A stretch of DNA of 60,040 nt from DATGFK01 sp040007395. GTDB lineage: Bacteria; Chloroflexota; Anaerolineae; Aggregatilineales; UBA2796. The translations under genes were made by a program, and so were the position numbers. The notes beneath the pieces were generated by a model. The model saw only the letters and a list, made by a program, of their open reading frames with translations. It ran no database searches and had not been told where the DNA came from. Of the stretch, positions 23,409 to 31,861 are shown one piece after another. The stretch lies in the NCBI GenBank assembly GCA_040007395.1, contig JBDTVG010000014.1, positions 1-60,040 on the forward strand, read 5' to 3'. The first letter of the stretch is position 1. Every line of letters begins with the position of its first letter.

Positions 23409-24689
23409 CTAATGCTGCGCGACTGCTGTAGGTGCAGGTGAAACGACACCTTTCCACGAATTAAGGGCGCTTCTGGTCAGGTCACGGTAGAGCGTGCCGA
23501 ACTCGACGGTATCATCAATGTTCGTGCCTTCTTCGCCAAAGTTGAACGTTTCGATCAGTATCCAATGTGGCCTATCGGGCGATTCACGGAATACCGAATT
23601 GATCACCGTCGAAAACTGCGAACTAAGCGTATACACCGGCCCTGGATAGGAGCGAGGGTTGAATTTCGTCGTACCGGGGACAATGAGATGGTTATCAAAG
23701 CCCGGCCCAATCGTGACGATTTGTGGCTCTTTACTAAAGTCTCGTCCCGCCGGATATATTGGGAGAATCACCCGTTCATATGCCCCACTCCAGCGATAAT
23801 AGTCATCACCGTTGCAGCTTTTGAGATCGATATTGCTGCCTAGCGTCCCATAGGCAGTCGAACACCATTTTTCATCGAGGATCATATAGAGCGAGTAGCC
23901 TTGTAACGCGGTGTTGGCATTGGTGGCAGTGAAGTTTAGCTTGAGTTGATCAAGCCACCAATCCGTAGCGGTAAAAAGTTGATCGGTATTCTCTACTCGA
24001 TAGACGATGATCGGGATGCGCGTTCCATCAATATAGAGTAGGTCAGCCAATGGCAGATCGGGATACTGAGCTAGTTTGGCCTTGACCACCGCAAAAGTAT
24101 CAATCGTGCCATCGCTCACTTTGTTGAAAACTGGCCCTGCCGCATTCAGGCTGCCCGTGCCAATCCCGTTCCAATATTCTAAACCGTCATAGTGAAAGAG
24201 TAGTTTTGGCGTTGGCACGCCTGCCACTTTCATTGCGTGAATGGCATCGATCATTAACCCCAGCGCATATTTCCACTCTGGGAGATCGGGGCGTGTCATG
24301 ATCGCCATCACGTCGATCCCGGCGGCTTTGGCGCGGGTGAAGTTCCCGCGAAACCACGCCGTTGCTCTAGTGGTAGCTATAGGATCGACATCGCCCGTCG
24401 TGTGTTCGCTGGATTTGAGATAGGGAATAGGATTGCTAAATGGATACCGAAAAGCATCCTGACGGAGATTGCCATTGTCGTTGACGGCTACTTGCCACTT
24501 GCCCTGACTGAGCCATTGTGCGCCATACCAAGGATACCACCAATAAAAGTCCGCCAACGCAACCTTATCCGTAGCATTAAAGGCAAGGGCGGGAGTCGAA
24601 GGCGGCGATATAAAGGCTAGCAAAATAGTGAGGCACAGGAGCGAATAGAAGCGTCGCGTCAGTGTTGTTTTTCGTTTGAATAGTTCCAT
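23409..24689 (-). CDS. Secreted glycoside-hydrolase-like protein (GH99/DUF5010-like)
   Basis: A 426-residue exported protein. It has a signal peptide (about 1-36, ending near PALAF) and a catalytic-type barrel with VALADFYWWYPWYG, AKAAGIDVMAIMTRPD, PKLLFHYDGLEYW and the late ILIETFNFGEEG segment, where the Glu pair could be catalytic. The pattern resembles the DUF5010/GH99-like group of endo-acting glycosidases, but I cannot confirm it without a profile search. The ATG at 24689 (AAGG ribosome binding site) is chosen over a TTG at 24725. It stands alone, with no transporter or other carbohydrate gene adjacent. Confidence 0.6.
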   Translation of the reverse strand: MELFKRKTTLTRRFYSLLCLTILLAFISPPSTPALAFNATDKVALADFYWWYPWYGAQWLSQGKWQVAVNDNGNLRQDAFRYPFSNPIPYLKSSEHTTGDVDPIATTRATAWFRGNFTRAKAAGIDVMAIMTRPDLPEWKYALGLMIDAIHAMKVAGVPTPKLLFHYDGLEYWNGIGTGSLNAAGPVFNKVSDGTIDTFAVVKAKLAQYPDLPLADLLYIDGTRIPIIVYRVENTDQLFTATDWWLDQLKLNFTATNANTALQGYSLYMILDEKWCSTAYGTLGSNIDLKSCNGDDYYRWSGAYERVILPIYPAGRDFSKEPQIVTIGPGFDNHLIVPGTTKFNPRSYPGPVYTLSSQFSTVINSVFRESPDRPHWILIETFNFGEEGTNIDDTVEFGTLYRDLTRSALNSWKGVVSPAPTAVAQH

Positions 24690-24893
24690 ACGCCTTATTC
24701 TACCTACTACCCGGATACCTAACAATATTTTTTAGCAGAAATGTACAGGCATGGACAATTCGCTTCATAATGACATCCGAGATGAATTTGAGACAATCCA
24801 TAAGATTCATTTTAAGGCTATTCCCTTAAAATGAGATGTGATATCGCTGTGAGTTGATCCGGGCTATTCTTGCACACATAGGAGTCACGACTG

Positions 24894-26363
24894 ATGGGTA
24901 ATCCTTGTCCCCAATGCGGACAACGCATGATTCTGGAATTGGCAACGAGTCGGATCAAGTGTCCGCACTGCGGTTATGTACGCCCCGATGAGATCTCTGG
25001 GTTGGAAAAAAAGGAAGAGACTGTCAAAGCACAGCATCATGCAGAGGCAATCCATTTCGCCTTTGGCGGTGAAATTGGGGCAGGTGCATTTGCTGCCTTC
25101 GAGTCTGGGCAGGATGCGTTGGCAAAAGGCGATAGGGTGGCAGCGCTCGAATGCTTCCAGCGTTCTGCCGACTACCAGCCGGAATTCATCGATGCTCATC
25201 TGTGGATTGCCAAGACGACAGACGATGTGCAGCTTAAACGTGACGAACTGGGAATTGTGCTAAACGATATGCCCGGTCATCTCGAAGCCATGCGGATGAT
25301 TATGGTGCTTAACGGTAAGTTGACTCCTGAGCAGGCCGCACAAACCTACCATTTTAATGATCAACACGTACAGCAAAGTGCTAGCCCGGTAACAGCCAAA
25401 ACCTCCGCATTGGTGTGTCCCAACTGTGGCGGCGACCTGACTCAGAATGGCAATAAGATCGAATGCCGTTTCTGCGGGTACAGCGCTTTGCAAGCCAAAC
25501 CACTGCACACCGATGACAGCCAATCATTACTCATGGCACTCTTAGAACGTAAGGCGCAGCCGACCCGTTGGAACGTTGGGCAGCGGGTTGTGAAGTGCCA
25601 GCAGTGCGGCGCAGAACAGACGCTTACCGCCGAAAAAATGTCGGATCGCTGCCGATTTTGTGGCTCTAACCGGGTAGTCCTCAGCGATGCGTTGGGTTCC
25701 TTTGAACAACCGGGCGAACTGATCCCGTTTAGTGTAGACGAAGCGCTGGCTCGCGAGAGTATCAACAGTCAGTTAAACGGCCTCGGACAGCGTATTATGA
25801 ATGTTTTCAACCCGAATAAAGTTAAGAGCGAAGCCATTCAAGGCGTATATTTGCCCTTCTGGATCTTTGATGTAGATATCGAAGTGACGCGGGTCAAGTC
25901 CAGAGCCTTCACTGAAATTGATCGAGCGAACATGATCGAAATGGTCAATGGTATCGCGGTATCTGGAGTCAAATCGCCACCACTCTCGCTGACGACTCAG
26001 CTTAGTCCCTATAACTTTGCAGCGGCGGTGTACTATGAGCCGAAGTGGTTGGCAAAATACCCAGCGCAGATGTACAGCGTTGATTTCGATGCGGCTTCGC
26101 TGGATGCCCAAACCATCGCCAGCCGGATGATGAAACGCAAATATGATCGCACTGTCGAAGAAGCCTTCGAAATCAAAAATGATCACAATGAAAAACTCGT
26201 CGTGACGGTCTTTTCCAATATCCAGCGTATGACCTTCCGACTTGTTCTATTGCCCGTCTGGATCGCTACGCTGATCGAGGATGACGGCGATATACGCTTG
26301 GCAGTCGTCAATGGGCAAACAGGCAAAACTGCACTCGGCAAAGCCAGCAAATCGAAAAACTAA
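24894..26363 (+). CDS. Multi-zinc-ribbon protein of unknown function
   Basis: A 489-residue protein with three zinc-ribbon modules. The first is at the N-terminus (Cys5, Cys8, Cys23, Cys26), followed by a TPR-like helical region (about 65-150). The second is at about 165-190 (CPNCGG...CRFCGY) and the third at about 232-262 (CQQCGA...CRFCGS). The C-terminal domain (about 270-489) has the LPFWIFDVDIEV strand and a repeat of charged beta segments, and ends in a basic tail. No enzyme motif is seen. The gene converges on tsaE, and the two stop regions overlap by four bases. Nucleic-acid or protein binding is likely, but the role is unknown. Confidence 0.75.
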   Translation: MGNPCPQCGQRMILELATSRIKCPHCGYVRPDEISGLEKKEETVKAQHHAEAIHFAFGGEIGAGAFAAFESGQDALAKGDRVAALECFQRSADYQPEFIDAHLWIAKTTDDVQLKRDELGIVLNDMPGHLEAMRMIMVLNGKLTPEQAAQTYHFNDQHVQQSASPVTAKTSALVCPNCGGDLTQNGNKIECRFCGYSALQAKPLHTDDSQSLLMALLERKAQPTRWNVGQRVVKCQQCGAEQTLTAEKMSDRCRFCGSNRVVLSDALGSFEQPGELIPFSVDEALARESINSQLNGLGQRIMNVFNPNKVKSEAIQGVYLPFWIFDVDIEVTRVKSRAFTEIDRANMIEMVNGIAVSGVKSPPLSLTTQLSPYNFAAAVYYEPKWLAKYPAQMYSVDFDAASLDAQTIASRMMKRKYDRTVEEAFEIKNDHNEKLVVTVFSNIQRMTFRLVLLPVWIATLIEDDGDIRLAVVNGQTGKTALGKASKSKN

Positions 26364-26848
26364 TTAAGTACGCTTTTTAGATCGGTAAGGAGTTTCGCTG
26401 TGCGCTGTCCCATTGCCCGGAACGTTAGGCGGCGCTGGTCTATGTTGTCTAGGGGTTGGAGATCGACCCACAAACAGTCGGATGGCAAAAAGCTGTTGAC
26501 TCGTTCGGGCCATTCCAATACCACTACATCGCGCCCCGCGAGAATATCATCCAACCCGATACTGATTGCATCGGCCTCGCTGCTCAGGCGATAGCAATCA
26601 AGATGATATAAGCGTGTATCGTCGCTGGCATGGTGGTGCTCATGGACAAATACAAAAGTCGGGCTATTGACAGGTTCCCATGCACCCCAGCCTTTGCCGA
26701 TTCCGATCATGAATGCTGTTTTGCCAGCGCCGAGATCGCCCGCGAGACACACTACATCGCCTGCTAGCAGCAGCGCCCCTAGCTGTGATCCAATCGCTAT
26801 CGTTTCTTCTACGCTGTTGCTAATGATTTCCAAAGTATCCAGACTCAC
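26360..26848 (-). CDS. tsaE: tRNA threonylcarbamoyladenosine biosynthesis ATPase TsaE
   Basis: A 162-residue P-loop ATPase with Walker A GDLGAGKTAF at about residue 38, the INSPTFVFVHEH-like segment NSPTFVFVHEHH and the HLDCYRLSSEADA stretch that define TsaE. It joins TsaB, TsaD and TsaC in making t6A37 in tRNAs; none of those genes is in the window. It overlaps the convergent zinc-ribbon gene at its 3' end by four bases. Confidence 0.92.
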   Translation of the reverse strand: MSLDTLEIISNSVEETIAIGSQLGALLLAGDVVCLAGDLGAGKTAFMIGIGKGWGAWEPVNSPTFVFVHEHHHASDDTRLYHLDCYRLSSEADAISIGLDDILAGRDVVVLEWPERVNSFLPSDCLWVDLQPLDNIDQRRLTFRAMGQRTAKLLTDLKSVLN

Positions 26849-26894
26849 TATTGCGGCAGTGCTCCACAGCTAAAATCTGACAATGACCACTTGT

Positions 26895-27932
26895 TTAAAT
26901 GCGCAACGTCATTGGTAACTTGAAATAGGCGACGAGGCTAGGCTTGCGAAACGTGAGAATATCCGCGATCTGCCCATTCGTCATGGTCAAGACTTGAATG
27001 CCATAAGCGCTATAAACTTGATTCTCCGGATCGCGTTGATATAACCCGAAAGCGATCTGACCATTGGCACGGGTCGGGGCTAACCGCCAGCGTCCATTCG
27101 CCTTTCCACTAAAGATCGTCTTGGAAACCAGCTTACCGATATTATCGCGCCCAGAATACCACGACGGGATAGGCGGCATACTAAAGGTCGCCTCTTCTTT
27201 CAGCAGTGCCAGCAACCCGTCGATGTCGGCAGTTTCCCAAGCCGATACATACTGTTCAAGCTGTGTTTGTGTAGATTCGTCCAGCACATGGGGAGAAATT
27301 GCTTCGGTGCTGCCCGCCGGATAGCGTGTGGCTAGCGTAGTACGCGCCCGATGTAGAGCGCTCTTGACCGCAGAGACGCTTAAGTCAAGCAGACTGGCGA
27401 CTTCGCTGGCTTGCCACTCCAAGACATCCCGCAAAATCAGAACTGCCCGCTGCCGAGGCGGTAAAAGATGAAGCGCCGCCATAAACGCAACCGTGATATT
27501 CTCCCGCGTCGAGAGATATATTTCTGGATTGTCGTCATCCGAGGCAAGTAGATCATCTGGAAATGGTTCCAGCCAGATCGGTTCCATTATCGAAGCGGGT
27601 ATCGGTTCATCGGGCGATGAAACCCCCTGCCGCGTGATAGGGATCATTCGTCGGGGACGTTGGTCTAACGCATCCAAGCAGAGATTCGTGGCGATTTTAT
27701 AGAGCCATGCCCGAAATGAGGCACGCCCCTCGTAGCTTTCACGTCGCCGCCACGCCCGCAGCAAAGTTTCCTGGACTGTGTCCTCAGCATCATGGACAGA
27801 TCCCAACATACGATAGCAGTGTGCTAGTAATTCCCGCCGATGGGGTTCAACCACTTGCCCAAACTCGTGTTCGTCAAGAGTGGTTAAATCGGCTTGGGAC
27901 AAGGTTTGGAGTTTATTGACCTTTTTGATCAC
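26895..27932 (-). CDS. ECF sigma factor with C-terminal SnoaL-like domain
   Basis: A 345-residue sigma-70 family factor. Region 2 (about 30-100) has HRRELLAHCYRMLGSVHDAEDTVQ and region 4 (about 155-210) has LPPRQRAVLILRDVLEWQASEVASLLD with a following helix-turn-helix. A SnoaL-like domain covers about 225-345. Such tailed ECF factors are controlled by their own C-terminal domain instead of a separate anti-sigma factor. The start is a GTG at 27932 with an AGGGGGAAGG ribosome binding site. It does not carry the DGGGK and NPDKL motifs of ECF41, so it belongs to a different SnoaL-tailed group. It is divergent from the next gene at 28205. Confidence 0.9.
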   Translation of the reverse strand: MIKKVNKLQTLSQADLTTLDEHEFGQVVEPHRRELLAHCYRMLGSVHDAEDTVQETLLRAWRRRESYEGRASFRAWLYKIATNLCLDALDQRPRRMIPITRQGVSSPDEPIPASIMEPIWLEPFPDDLLASDDDNPEIYLSTRENITVAFMAALHLLPPRQRAVLILRDVLEWQASEVASLLDLSVSAVKSALHRARTTLATRYPAGSTEAISPHVLDESTQTQLEQYVSAWETADIDGLLALLKEEATFSMPPIPSWYSGRDNIGKLVSKTIFSGKANGRWRLAPTRANGQIAFGLYQRDPENQVYSAYGIQVLTMTNGQIADILTFRKPSLVAYFKLPMTLRI

Positions 27933-28204
27933 CCTTCCCCCTGAAGTACTGGCGCATGTCTGACGACGATATTTGCTAGAGGCGTTAATTATAGCGTCGC
28001 CTTACCTGCTTTGATAAGCGGTTTTTCCAAAAGCCCCTATTCGCCACTATATTCACCGAACCCTTTTACAATGAATTACCGTCTTACAATGGTAAACAGT
28101 TTCGTATGGAGGAGATGTCAACTGAAAAATCGCGCAGAGAAAAACTGATGGTGCTTGTAGAACCCGTTCGTTTCGTAAGCTAAAGCTATCTGGAGAACGA
28201 TATA

Positions 28205-28612
28205 ATGACAGATACAATCGGAACCAAAGAAAGTCCTTGGCAACTCAAAACCCCATCTGGCACCGCTGAATACACCATGTATAAGGACGAGAAGCACGAT
28301 CCACCCATTCTAGTGTGTACAGTGGGCAAAACTGTGCTGCATTATGATCTGCGCTGCATTAATGATCTCCATGAGATGCTCAAGCAGCGTGGCGACTGGA
28401 TGGATCTGGGCAGTGCCGACGAGCAAAAGCCAGCCAAAGAAGGCACCGTTGAAGCATGGGGTCGTTCATCGGATAATCCAGTCGGCGGCTGGTATGGGCT
28501 AAAGAAAGGGCTTCGAGGTCGATTCGGGATGTATCTCCCACCACTTATGGAAGCCTTAGGACTGGTTGAATTGGAGCATAACGCCAAAAATAATCGGATG
28601 CGTGCCAAGTAA
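28205..28612 (+). CDS. Conserved-looking hypothetical protein between two ECF sigma genes
   Basis: A 135-residue soluble protein with no signal peptide or membrane segment. It reads as a compact mixed fold: SPWQLKTPSGTAEYTMYKDE, then a helix around INDLHEMLKQRGDW, and a basic C-terminus with GGWYGLKKGLRGRFGMYLPPLMEALGLVEL. I do not recognise the family with confidence. The ATG has a GGAG ribosome binding site ten bases upstream, and a good terminator follows. It is flanked by two SnoaL-tailed ECF sigma genes, but its role in their circuits is not shown. Confidence 0.7.
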   Translation: MTDTIGTKESPWQLKTPSGTAEYTMYKDEKHDPPILVCTVGKTVLHYDLRCINDLHEMLKQRGDWMDLGSADEQKPAKEGTVEAWGRSSDNPVGGWYGLKKGLRGRFGMYLPPLMEALGLVELEHNAKNNRMRAK

Positions 28613-28638
28613 CAATCGTTTCATAGACTGGTTCTGTG

Positions 28639-28664
28639 AACCCCAAATGAAATCATTTGGGGTT
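28639..28664 (+). terminator. Intrinsic terminator
   Basis: AACCCCAAATGA (28639-28650) pairs with TCATTTGGGGTT (28653-28664), and TTGCTT follows. It ends transcription of the 28205 gene just before the ECF41 promoter. Confidence 0.8.
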
Positions 28665-28736
28665 TTGCTTATTGGCTACAAAGTTGATTTCAAGCAAAGC
28701 GTCCATTCCGCGTATCGTCAATCCTCAATAGTACAA

Positions 28737-28763
28737 TGTCACAAAACCGACTCCTCAACCGTC
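28737..28763 (+). promoter_or_regulatory. ECF41-type promoter of the sigma factor gene
   Basis: TGTCACA at 28737-28743 and CGTC at 28760-28763 are separated by exactly 16 bases. This matches the promoter signature I recall for ECF41 sigma factors, and it lies directly in front of an ECF41 gene (ATG at 28799). Positive autoregulation is the natural reading. Confidence 0.75.
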
Positions 28764-28798
28764 TTATTGGTTGTAAACAAAGTTCTAAAGGTGTGTTC

Positions 28799-29707
28799 AT
28801 GAACAATCTTGATGGGAAGCAATTTGAGACATACCGTCCATTGATGTTCTCTATCGCTTACCGAATGCTGGGTAGCGCCACAGAAGCCGAAGATATTGTG
28901 CAGGAGGCGTATTTGCGCTATCAGACGAAATGGCCAGAACAGATCGCATCGCACCAAGCATTTTTGACGACGGTTGTCACGCGGCTGTGTCTGGATCACC
29001 TTCAATTGGCGCAAGTGCAGCGCGAAACCTACCTCGGCCCTTGGCTTCCAGAACCAGTGTTAACCGAAACAAACGATCTGTTCGCACCAGCACAGCAGGC
29101 CGAATTGCACGACTCTCTATCGATAGCCTTCCTAACGCTGTTGGAAGAGTTATCTCCACTTGAACGCGCGGTTTTCTTGCTGCACGAAGTGTTTGACTAT
29201 GAATATGGCGAGATCTCGGAGATGGTTAGCAGGGAAGAAGCGGCCTGCCGTCAATTGTATAGTCGGGCAAAGAAGCACATTGCCGCCCATCGACCACGCT
29301 ACAAACCCAGCCAAGCAGCACATCGTCAGATTCTCAACCAGTTCCTGCAAGCTACGAGCACTGGCGAATTAGACGGATTGATGCAACTCCTTTCTGAAGA
29401 TATCGTGTTGTGGATAGACGGTGGCGGGAAGGCACGCGGCGCGGCGATCCATATCCTGCGAGGACGAGAAGCCGTCGGGCAATTTCTGTTGGCTTCCCCG
29501 CGTGTGCTGGGGAAAAACTACCGCGCCGAACTAACCGAAGTGAATGGTGAACTGGCGGTAATGATACGCGCGGACGGTATTGTAATGGTTGTTTTATCGA
29601 TGTTGGTAGACGATGGTCAGGTGTCCGAGATTCGCGTAATGGGTAACCCTGACAAGCTGAAATGGGTAAGTGGAAACAACAACAAAAGTGGAGAAGTAAC
29701 ACCATGA
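28799..29707 (+). CDS. ECF41-family sigma factor with fused regulatory SnoaL domain
   Basis: A 302-residue ECF sigma factor. Sigma region 2 (about 8-75) has YRPLMFSIAYRMLGSATEAEDIVQ, and region 4 (about 115-165) has LSPLERAVFLLHEVFDYEYGEIS. The C-terminal SnoaL-like domain (about 175-290) carries the ECF41 hallmarks DGGGK (207-211) and NPDKL (283-287). In ECF41 factors this tail both inhibits and is needed for activity. The ATG at 28799 (AAAGGTG upstream) is chosen: the in-frame ATG at 28736 overlaps the promoter element. Its stop codon overlaps the start of an epimerase-like gene, matching the usual ECF41 partner type. Confidence 0.93.
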   Translation: MNNLDGKQFETYRPLMFSIAYRMLGSATEAEDIVQEAYLRYQTKWPEQIASHQAFLTTVVTRLCLDHLQLAQVQRETYLGPWLPEPVLTETNDLFAPAQQAELHDSLSIAFLTLLEELSPLERAVFLLHEVFDYEYGEISEMVSREEAACRQLYSRAKKHIAAHRPRYKPSQAAHRQILNQFLQATSTGELDGLMQLLSEDIVLWIDGGGKARGAAIHILRGREAVGQFLLASPRVLGKNYRAELTEVNGELAVMIRADGIVMVVLSMLVDDGQVSEIRVMGNPDKLKWVSGNNNKSGEVTP

Positions 29708-30414
29708 AACTAGCCGTATTTGGCGCTAATGGTCCGACAGGACAACTCTTAACGAAACAAGCCCTTGATAAAGGACATGCGGTAACAGCAGTCACACGCC
29801 ACCCAGAGACATTTCCGATCCGTCATGTATGTTTGCAAGTAATGCGTGGAGACGTATTCGATCTCTCATTGGTTGAAAAAGCGGTTGTCGGACAGGATGC
29901 CGTGCTGTCTACCCTCGGTGTTCCTTTCAGTAGCAAACCCATCACCGTCTATTCACAAGGTATCGCTCACATTGTGCAAGCGATGAACCAGTATGGTATC
30001 CGCCGGCTCGTCTGTGTGAGTTCGAGCGCGGCTGATCCCCAGACTCGATACCATGATAGTGGCGGAGGCTTCTTCTTTGAGAAAGTCCTGAAGCCAGTCA
30101 TTATTAACAGTATCGGGCGTACTATGTATGAAGATATGTATCGGATGGAAACACTAATGATGAACAGTCATCTTGACTGGACGATTGTTCGACCCTCCGG
30201 TCTCTTTGAGACAGCGGGAGTCACTGACTATCAAATGGCTGAAACGTCCATACGCGGAACATATACCTCACGGGCTGATCTTGCGGATTGCATCCTCAAG
30301 CAGCTTACCATTGACCAATATCTGCACAAGGCTGTGGCAGTGGTAACTGTCGCGGAGCAGCCCAAAATGTTGCAGATGATTATGAAAGAGGCGTTTCAGA
30401 AACGACCTAGCTAG
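29704..30414 (+). CDS. NAD(P)-dependent epimerase/dehydratase-like protein (ECF41 partner)
   Basis: A 236-residue atypical short-chain dehydrogenase/NmrA-like Rossmann protein. The nucleotide-binding motif GANGPTGQ is near the N-terminus, followed by TAVTRHPE, VVGQDAVLSTLG and RRLVCVSSSAA. The gene begins with ATGA overlapping the sigma factor stop, so the two are translationally coupled. ECF41 genes are characteristically linked to carboxymuconolactone decarboxylases, oxidoreductases or epimerases, and this one is the oxidoreductase/epimerase type. Its substrate is unknown. Confidence 0.87.
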   Translation: MKLAVFGANGPTGQLLTKQALDKGHAVTAVTRHPETFPIRHVCLQVMRGDVFDLSLVEKAVVGQDAVLSTLGVPFSSKPITVYSQGIAHIVQAMNQYGIRRLVCVSSSAADPQTRYHDSGGGFFFEKVLKPVIINSIGRTMYEDMYRMETLMMNSHLDWTIVRPSGLFETAGVTDYQMAETSIRGTYTSRADLADCILKQLTIDQYLHKAVAVVTVAEQPKMLQMIMKEAFQKRPS

Positions 30415-30423
30415 GTAAAAAGC

Positions 30424-30473
30424 ATCCCGTTTCCGCCCAAACTTTCCATCAATTTCTTGGGCAGAAACGGGAT
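30424..30473 (+). terminator. Long hairpin after the ECF41 operon
   Basis: ATCCCGTTTC (30424-30433) pairs with GAAACGGGAT (30464-30473), with an inner GCCCAA/TTGGGC stem. No strong T run follows, so it may be a terminator that needs help or an mRNA-stabilising end. Confidence 0.55.
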
Positions 30474-30703
30474 AGAAATAGACCGTCTGGCATCTGTATA
30501 TCGGTGAGCAATGCCAAATCCGAATCAATTGTGAAAAATTTACTGAGTAGTGTTGCTTAAAATTTCAAAGCGCCCGATTGGTACGCCATAATTGCGGTTG
30601 TCACTGGCTTGATTACAAGTTTGAAGCCCCGTTGCATTAATTCCAAATCATGCTAAGATGGCATATCATGCTTTCAAGAAATTTTCCCGGGGATTATAAA
30701 CTC

Positions 30704-31435
30704 ATGCGCGTTCTCATCATCTCGGACATTCACGCCAACCTCGCAGCATTTGAAGCCGTACTCGCCGACGCTAAAGGCGCATGGGATTACGTCTGGTGTC
30801 TCGGTGACGTAGTCGGCTACGGCCCCGACCCGAACGAATGCGTAGAATTGTTGAAGACCCTGCCGCATCTGTGTCTAGCGGGGAATCATGACTGGGCCGC
30901 CCTCGGACGGTTGGATATTCGCACCTTTAATGCCGATGCGCGTAAAGCCGTTCACTGGACGCAGGAAACGCTCAAGCCTGACAACATTGCTTACCTAGAT
31001 GCGCTGCCCACGACGTTTGTACTTGGCCCGTATACGCTAGCACATGGTAGCCCGCGTGAACCCGTCTGGGAATACATTCTCGATCCCTTTATCGCGGCAT
31101 TGAACTTTCCGCACTTCGAGACTCCCTATTGCCTTGTCGGTCATACCCACACCCCGATCATCTTCGAGATGATGTCCGATAATGGTGATACTGACGCGAT
31201 TCAACCAGCCTATCGCACCCCCAAACAACTCAATGGGCATCGCCTGATCATCAATCCGGGCAGCGTGGGGCAACCGCGTGATGCCAACCCCGATGCAGCC
31301 TATTCGCTGCTCAACATCGATCAGGCCGTTTGGGAACATCGCCGCGTAGCCTATCCTATCGCGGTCACGCAGGAAAAGATGCGCCGGGTCGATATGCCCG
31401 AAAGATTAATTACACGGCTTGAACACGGCTGGTAA
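30704..31435 (+). CDS. Metallophosphoesterase (YfcE/diadenosine-tetraphosphatase-like)
   Basis: A 243-residue calcineurin-like phosphoesterase. The metal-binding motifs are in order: ISDIHAN, LGDVVGYGP, GNHDWA, LAHGSP and GHTHTP. Such enzymes act on phosphodiesters or nucleotides; the substrate here is not known. The start at 30704 gives the usual MRVLIISDIHAN N-terminus, but the ribosome binding site is weak, and an in-frame ATG at 30668 is an alternative. A small zinc-ribbon gene follows after six bases, suggesting one operon. Confidence 0.88.
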   Translation: MRVLIISDIHANLAAFEAVLADAKGAWDYVWCLGDVVGYGPDPNECVELLKTLPHLCLAGNHDWAALGRLDIRTFNADARKAVHWTQETLKPDNIAYLDALPTTFVLGPYTLAHGSPREPVWEYILDPFIAALNFPHFETPYCLVGHTHTPIIFEMMSDNGDTDAIQPAYRTPKQLNGHRLIINPGSVGQPRDANPDAAYSLLNIDQAVWEHRRVAYPIAVTQEKMRRVDMPERLITRLEHGW

Positions 31436-31441
31436 ACCCCT

Positions 31442-31687
31442 ATGTCTGAGATGTATATCGCCTGCCCCAAATGTGATTGGCGACCTGACGATAGTAGCAA
31501 ATGGGAATGTTCATGTGGTTGTCAATGGAACACCTTTGAGACACATGGCATTTGTCCGAAGTGCGGTCAGGTCTGGATGATGACCCAGTGCCTTAGCGAA
31601 GCCTATGGCGGGTGTGGCTTATGGTCTGATCACGAAGATTGGTATCACGATGAAGACGCGCCCAGTGTAGAAGAATATCTCGTCTAA
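31442..31687 (+). CDS. Small zinc-ribbon protein
   Basis: An 81-residue protein with eight or more cysteines arranged as two or more zinc-binding pairs: CPKC near residue 9, CSCGC in the middle, CPKCGQ near 38, and a later single Cys. The C-terminus is acidic and Trp/His-rich. No enzyme motif is visible. It follows the phosphoesterase gene by six bases and is probably cotranscribed and perhaps functionally linked. Confidence 0.7.
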   Translation: MSEMYIACPKCDWRPDDSSKWECSCGCQWNTFETHGICPKCGQVWMMTQCLSEAYGGCGLWSDHEDWYHDEDAPSVEEYLV

Positions 31688-31717
31688 CCCGATTGGGCCT
31701 TTATAGTAGTAATCTGG

Positions 31718-31754
31718 CTTTGCAGCCCTCGCCTCATAGATAAGGGCTGCAAAG
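31718..31754. terminator. Terminator hairpin between convergent genes
   Basis: CTTTGCAGCCCT (31718-31729) pairs perfectly with AGGGCTGCAAAG (31743-31754) over 12 base pairs with a 13-base loop. A/T-rich sequence flanks both sides, and the genes converge here. Confidence 0.75.
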
Positions 31755-31861
31755 TTAAATTTATCCACGAAATCGAGAGTCGTGACTTAGACTTAGGGTC
31801 TTAGATGGCCTCACATTTGTGGTTAATGCCAATTCAGAAACACAGCGTCTAGCGACAAATA

